Below are positions 62,926 through 64,000 of a stretch of DNA of 64,000 nt, one piece after another (position 1 is the first letter of the stretch; each line of letters starts with the position of its first letter). Made by a program: the position numbers and the translations under genes. The stretch comes from Cytobacillus oceanisediminis (lineage in GTDB: Bacteria; Bacillota; Bacilli; Bacillales; Cytobacillaceae): NCBI RefSeq assembly GCF_003182355.1, contig NZ_QGTW01000009.1, positions 124,001-188,000 of the forward strand, written 5' to 3'. Below the pieces are notes generated by a model. It was not told the origin of the DNA and searched no databases. It saw only the letters and a list, made by a program, of their open reading frames with translations.

Positions 62926-64000
62926 ATGGAGAAGCACAAGATATTAAGAATTATAGAAAAAGAATTAGTGGTTGCCCTTGGATGTACCGAACCTGTTGCA
63001 ATCGCATTGGCCGCTGCTACAGCAAAGAGTTATGCTAAGGGGCAAATAAAAGAGATTTGTTTAAAAGCTAGCGGGAATATAATAAAAAATGCAAAATCCG
63101 TCGGCATTCCTGGAATGGCTTCAAGTGGCCTGGATTTCGCAGTGGCCATTGGAGCAGTAGCTGGAGACCCAAGTAAGCAGCTTGAGGTTTTAAATGGAGT
63201 CACCCATGAAGATGAACGTGCAGCGCTTAAGCTTATTGAAGAAGGCAAAGTAGTCTCTTGCCAAGCAGATACGCCGAAAAGACTTTATATTGAAGTGAGC
63301 CTTAAAACAGATAAAAATACTTCAAAAGTGGTTATTTCTGATAATCATAGTAATATCTCTTTAATAGAGGTTGATGGTGATGTGGTCTACCAGGGTGGAT
63401 GCGAGAATATAGGCATCCAATCAGATGAAGAGGAATTAATAACACTCACAATTGATGAAATATTCGAGTGGGTTCAAAAGGTCGATGTTAGCAGCTTATC
63501 TCTCGTAAAAAAGAGTATTGAACTAAATAGAATCATCGGAAGAGAAGGCCTTTCGGGAGATTACGGGTTAAAAGTAGGAAAAACAATTAAGGAAAATGTA
63601 AAAATGGGAATTCTCTCTGATGATATAGCGACTGCCGCAATGTCTCTTGCTGCCGCTGGATCAGATGCGAGGATGTCAGGCTCAACACTGCCTGTAATGG
63701 CGAACACTGGGAGTGGAAATCAAGGAATAGCTGTCACACTTCCAGTTGTGGCAGTTGGAGAGAAACTGCAGGTTTCAGAGGAGAAGATGATTCGAGCAGT
63801 TGCACTTAGCCACCTTATTACCATTCATATAAAATCAAAATTTGGTCGTCTTTCAGCACTATGCGGTGTTACAGCTGCGGGAATGGGTGCAAGTGGAGCA
63901 ATTGTATATTTGCTTGATGGCCATCTTCAGCAAATTAAAGCAGCCATTCAAAACACAATTGGCAATGTTTCAGGTATGATTTGCGATGGGGCCAAAGCTG
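62926..64000 (+). CDS. L-cysteine desulfidase/serine dehydratase-alpha family protein (CyuA-like; 3' end beyond window)
   Basis: At least 358 residues, cut by the right edge. VALGCTEPVAIALAAA is the N-terminal hallmark of the UPF0597/CyuA family, with the first cysteine; SALCGVTAAGMGASGAIVYLL and GNVSGMICDGAKA supply the other conserved cysteines thought to hold a 4Fe-4S cluster. Family members break L-cysteine down to pyruvate, ammonia and sulfide. CAGGAG precedes ATG 62926. The remaining C-terminus (about 70 residues) lies outside. No partner gene visible on this side. Confidence 0.88.
   Translation, partial: MEKHKILRIIEKELVVALGCTEPVAIALAAATAKSYAKGQIKEICLKASGNIIKNAKSVGIPGMASSGLDFAVAIGAVAGDPSKQLEVLNGVTHEDERAALKLIEEGKVVSCQADTPKRLYIEVSLKTDKNTSKVVISDNHSNISLIEVDGDVVYQGGCENIGIQSDEEELITLTIDEIFEWVQKVDVSSLSLVKKSIELNRIIGREGLSGDYGLKVGKTIKENVKMGILSDDIATAAMSLAAAGSDARMSGSTLPVMANTGSGNQGIAVTLPVVAVGEKLQVSEEKMIRAVALSHLITIHIKSKFGRLSALCGVTAAGMGASGAIVYLLDGHLQQIKAAIQNTIGNVSGMICDGAKA

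Overview
The window reads as chromosome of a spore-forming, low-to-mid GC Bacillaceae (Bacillus, Cytobacillus or Mesobacillus type). Supporting this are AGGAGG ribosome binding sites with frequent TTG/GTG starts, a glcU-gdh pair, a LysM/SH3/GH18 spore-cortex-type glycosylase, MhqR-type operators and an OpuF-like osmolyte importer. No rRNA, tRNA, CRISPR array or complete insertion sequence was recognised.

Layout. 1-3.2 kb: a Na+/serine-threonine symporter (minus strand, cut by the window edge) and glcU-gdh. 3.4-8.3 kb: a quinone/electrophile detoxification cluster (DoxX, ring-cleaving dioxygenase, flavin reductase, a collapsed second dioxygenase, DoxX, WrbA-like oxidoreductase) with three near-identical 18-bp operators of the MhqR type. 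8.3-15.2 kb: a gene-poor stretch with decayed fragments, a putative replication/HTH-type protein, a YibE/YibF pair, a catalase and two small ORFs. 15.2-17.6 kb: a LysR regulator divergent from malic enzyme.

17.8-34.9 kb is a sigma-54-controlled catabolic module. A PAS/AAA+/Fis activator is followed by a ketopantoate-reductase-like gene. Next come three TGATTCA-type palindromes, a consensus -24/-12 promoter and a 14-gene operon: two acyl-CoA dehydrogenases, an SDR, a TRAP-TAXI importer, a CoA ligase, two 3-hydroxyacyl-CoA dehydrogenases, EtfBA, thiolase, enoyl-CoA hydratase and two hotdog thioesterases. The whole looks like uptake, activation and beta-oxidation of one carboxylic acid.

35.2-56.1 kb is a second catabolic region. 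It holds a TetR regulator and four 18-bp palindromes (ATACCWACYRGTNRGTAT-like), each upstream of a transcription unit. The units encode SDRs, enoyl-CoA hydratase, an MBL hydrolase, a CoA ligase, an iron alcohol dehydrogenase, an acyl-CoA dehydrogenase, a two-subunit MaoC hydratase, and a compact ACAD10/11-type set (ACAD, SDR, thiolase, APH-like kinase) with a ComB-like phosphatase. A branched-chain-amino-acid-type ABC importer follows. The kinase plus ACAD10/11-like enzyme resembles the 4-hydroxyacyl-CoA phosphorylation route (LvaA/LvaC of Pseudomonas, ACAD10/11 of animals); this is the most interesting candidate system here.

56.1-64 kb: a deletion remnant of a second malic enzyme gene with its promoter, dispersed Bacillus-type repeats, small unknown ORFs, a two-gene OpuF-like osmoprotectant importer, the GH18 cortex-lytic protein (minus strand) and a cysteine-desulfidase-family gene cut by the right edge.
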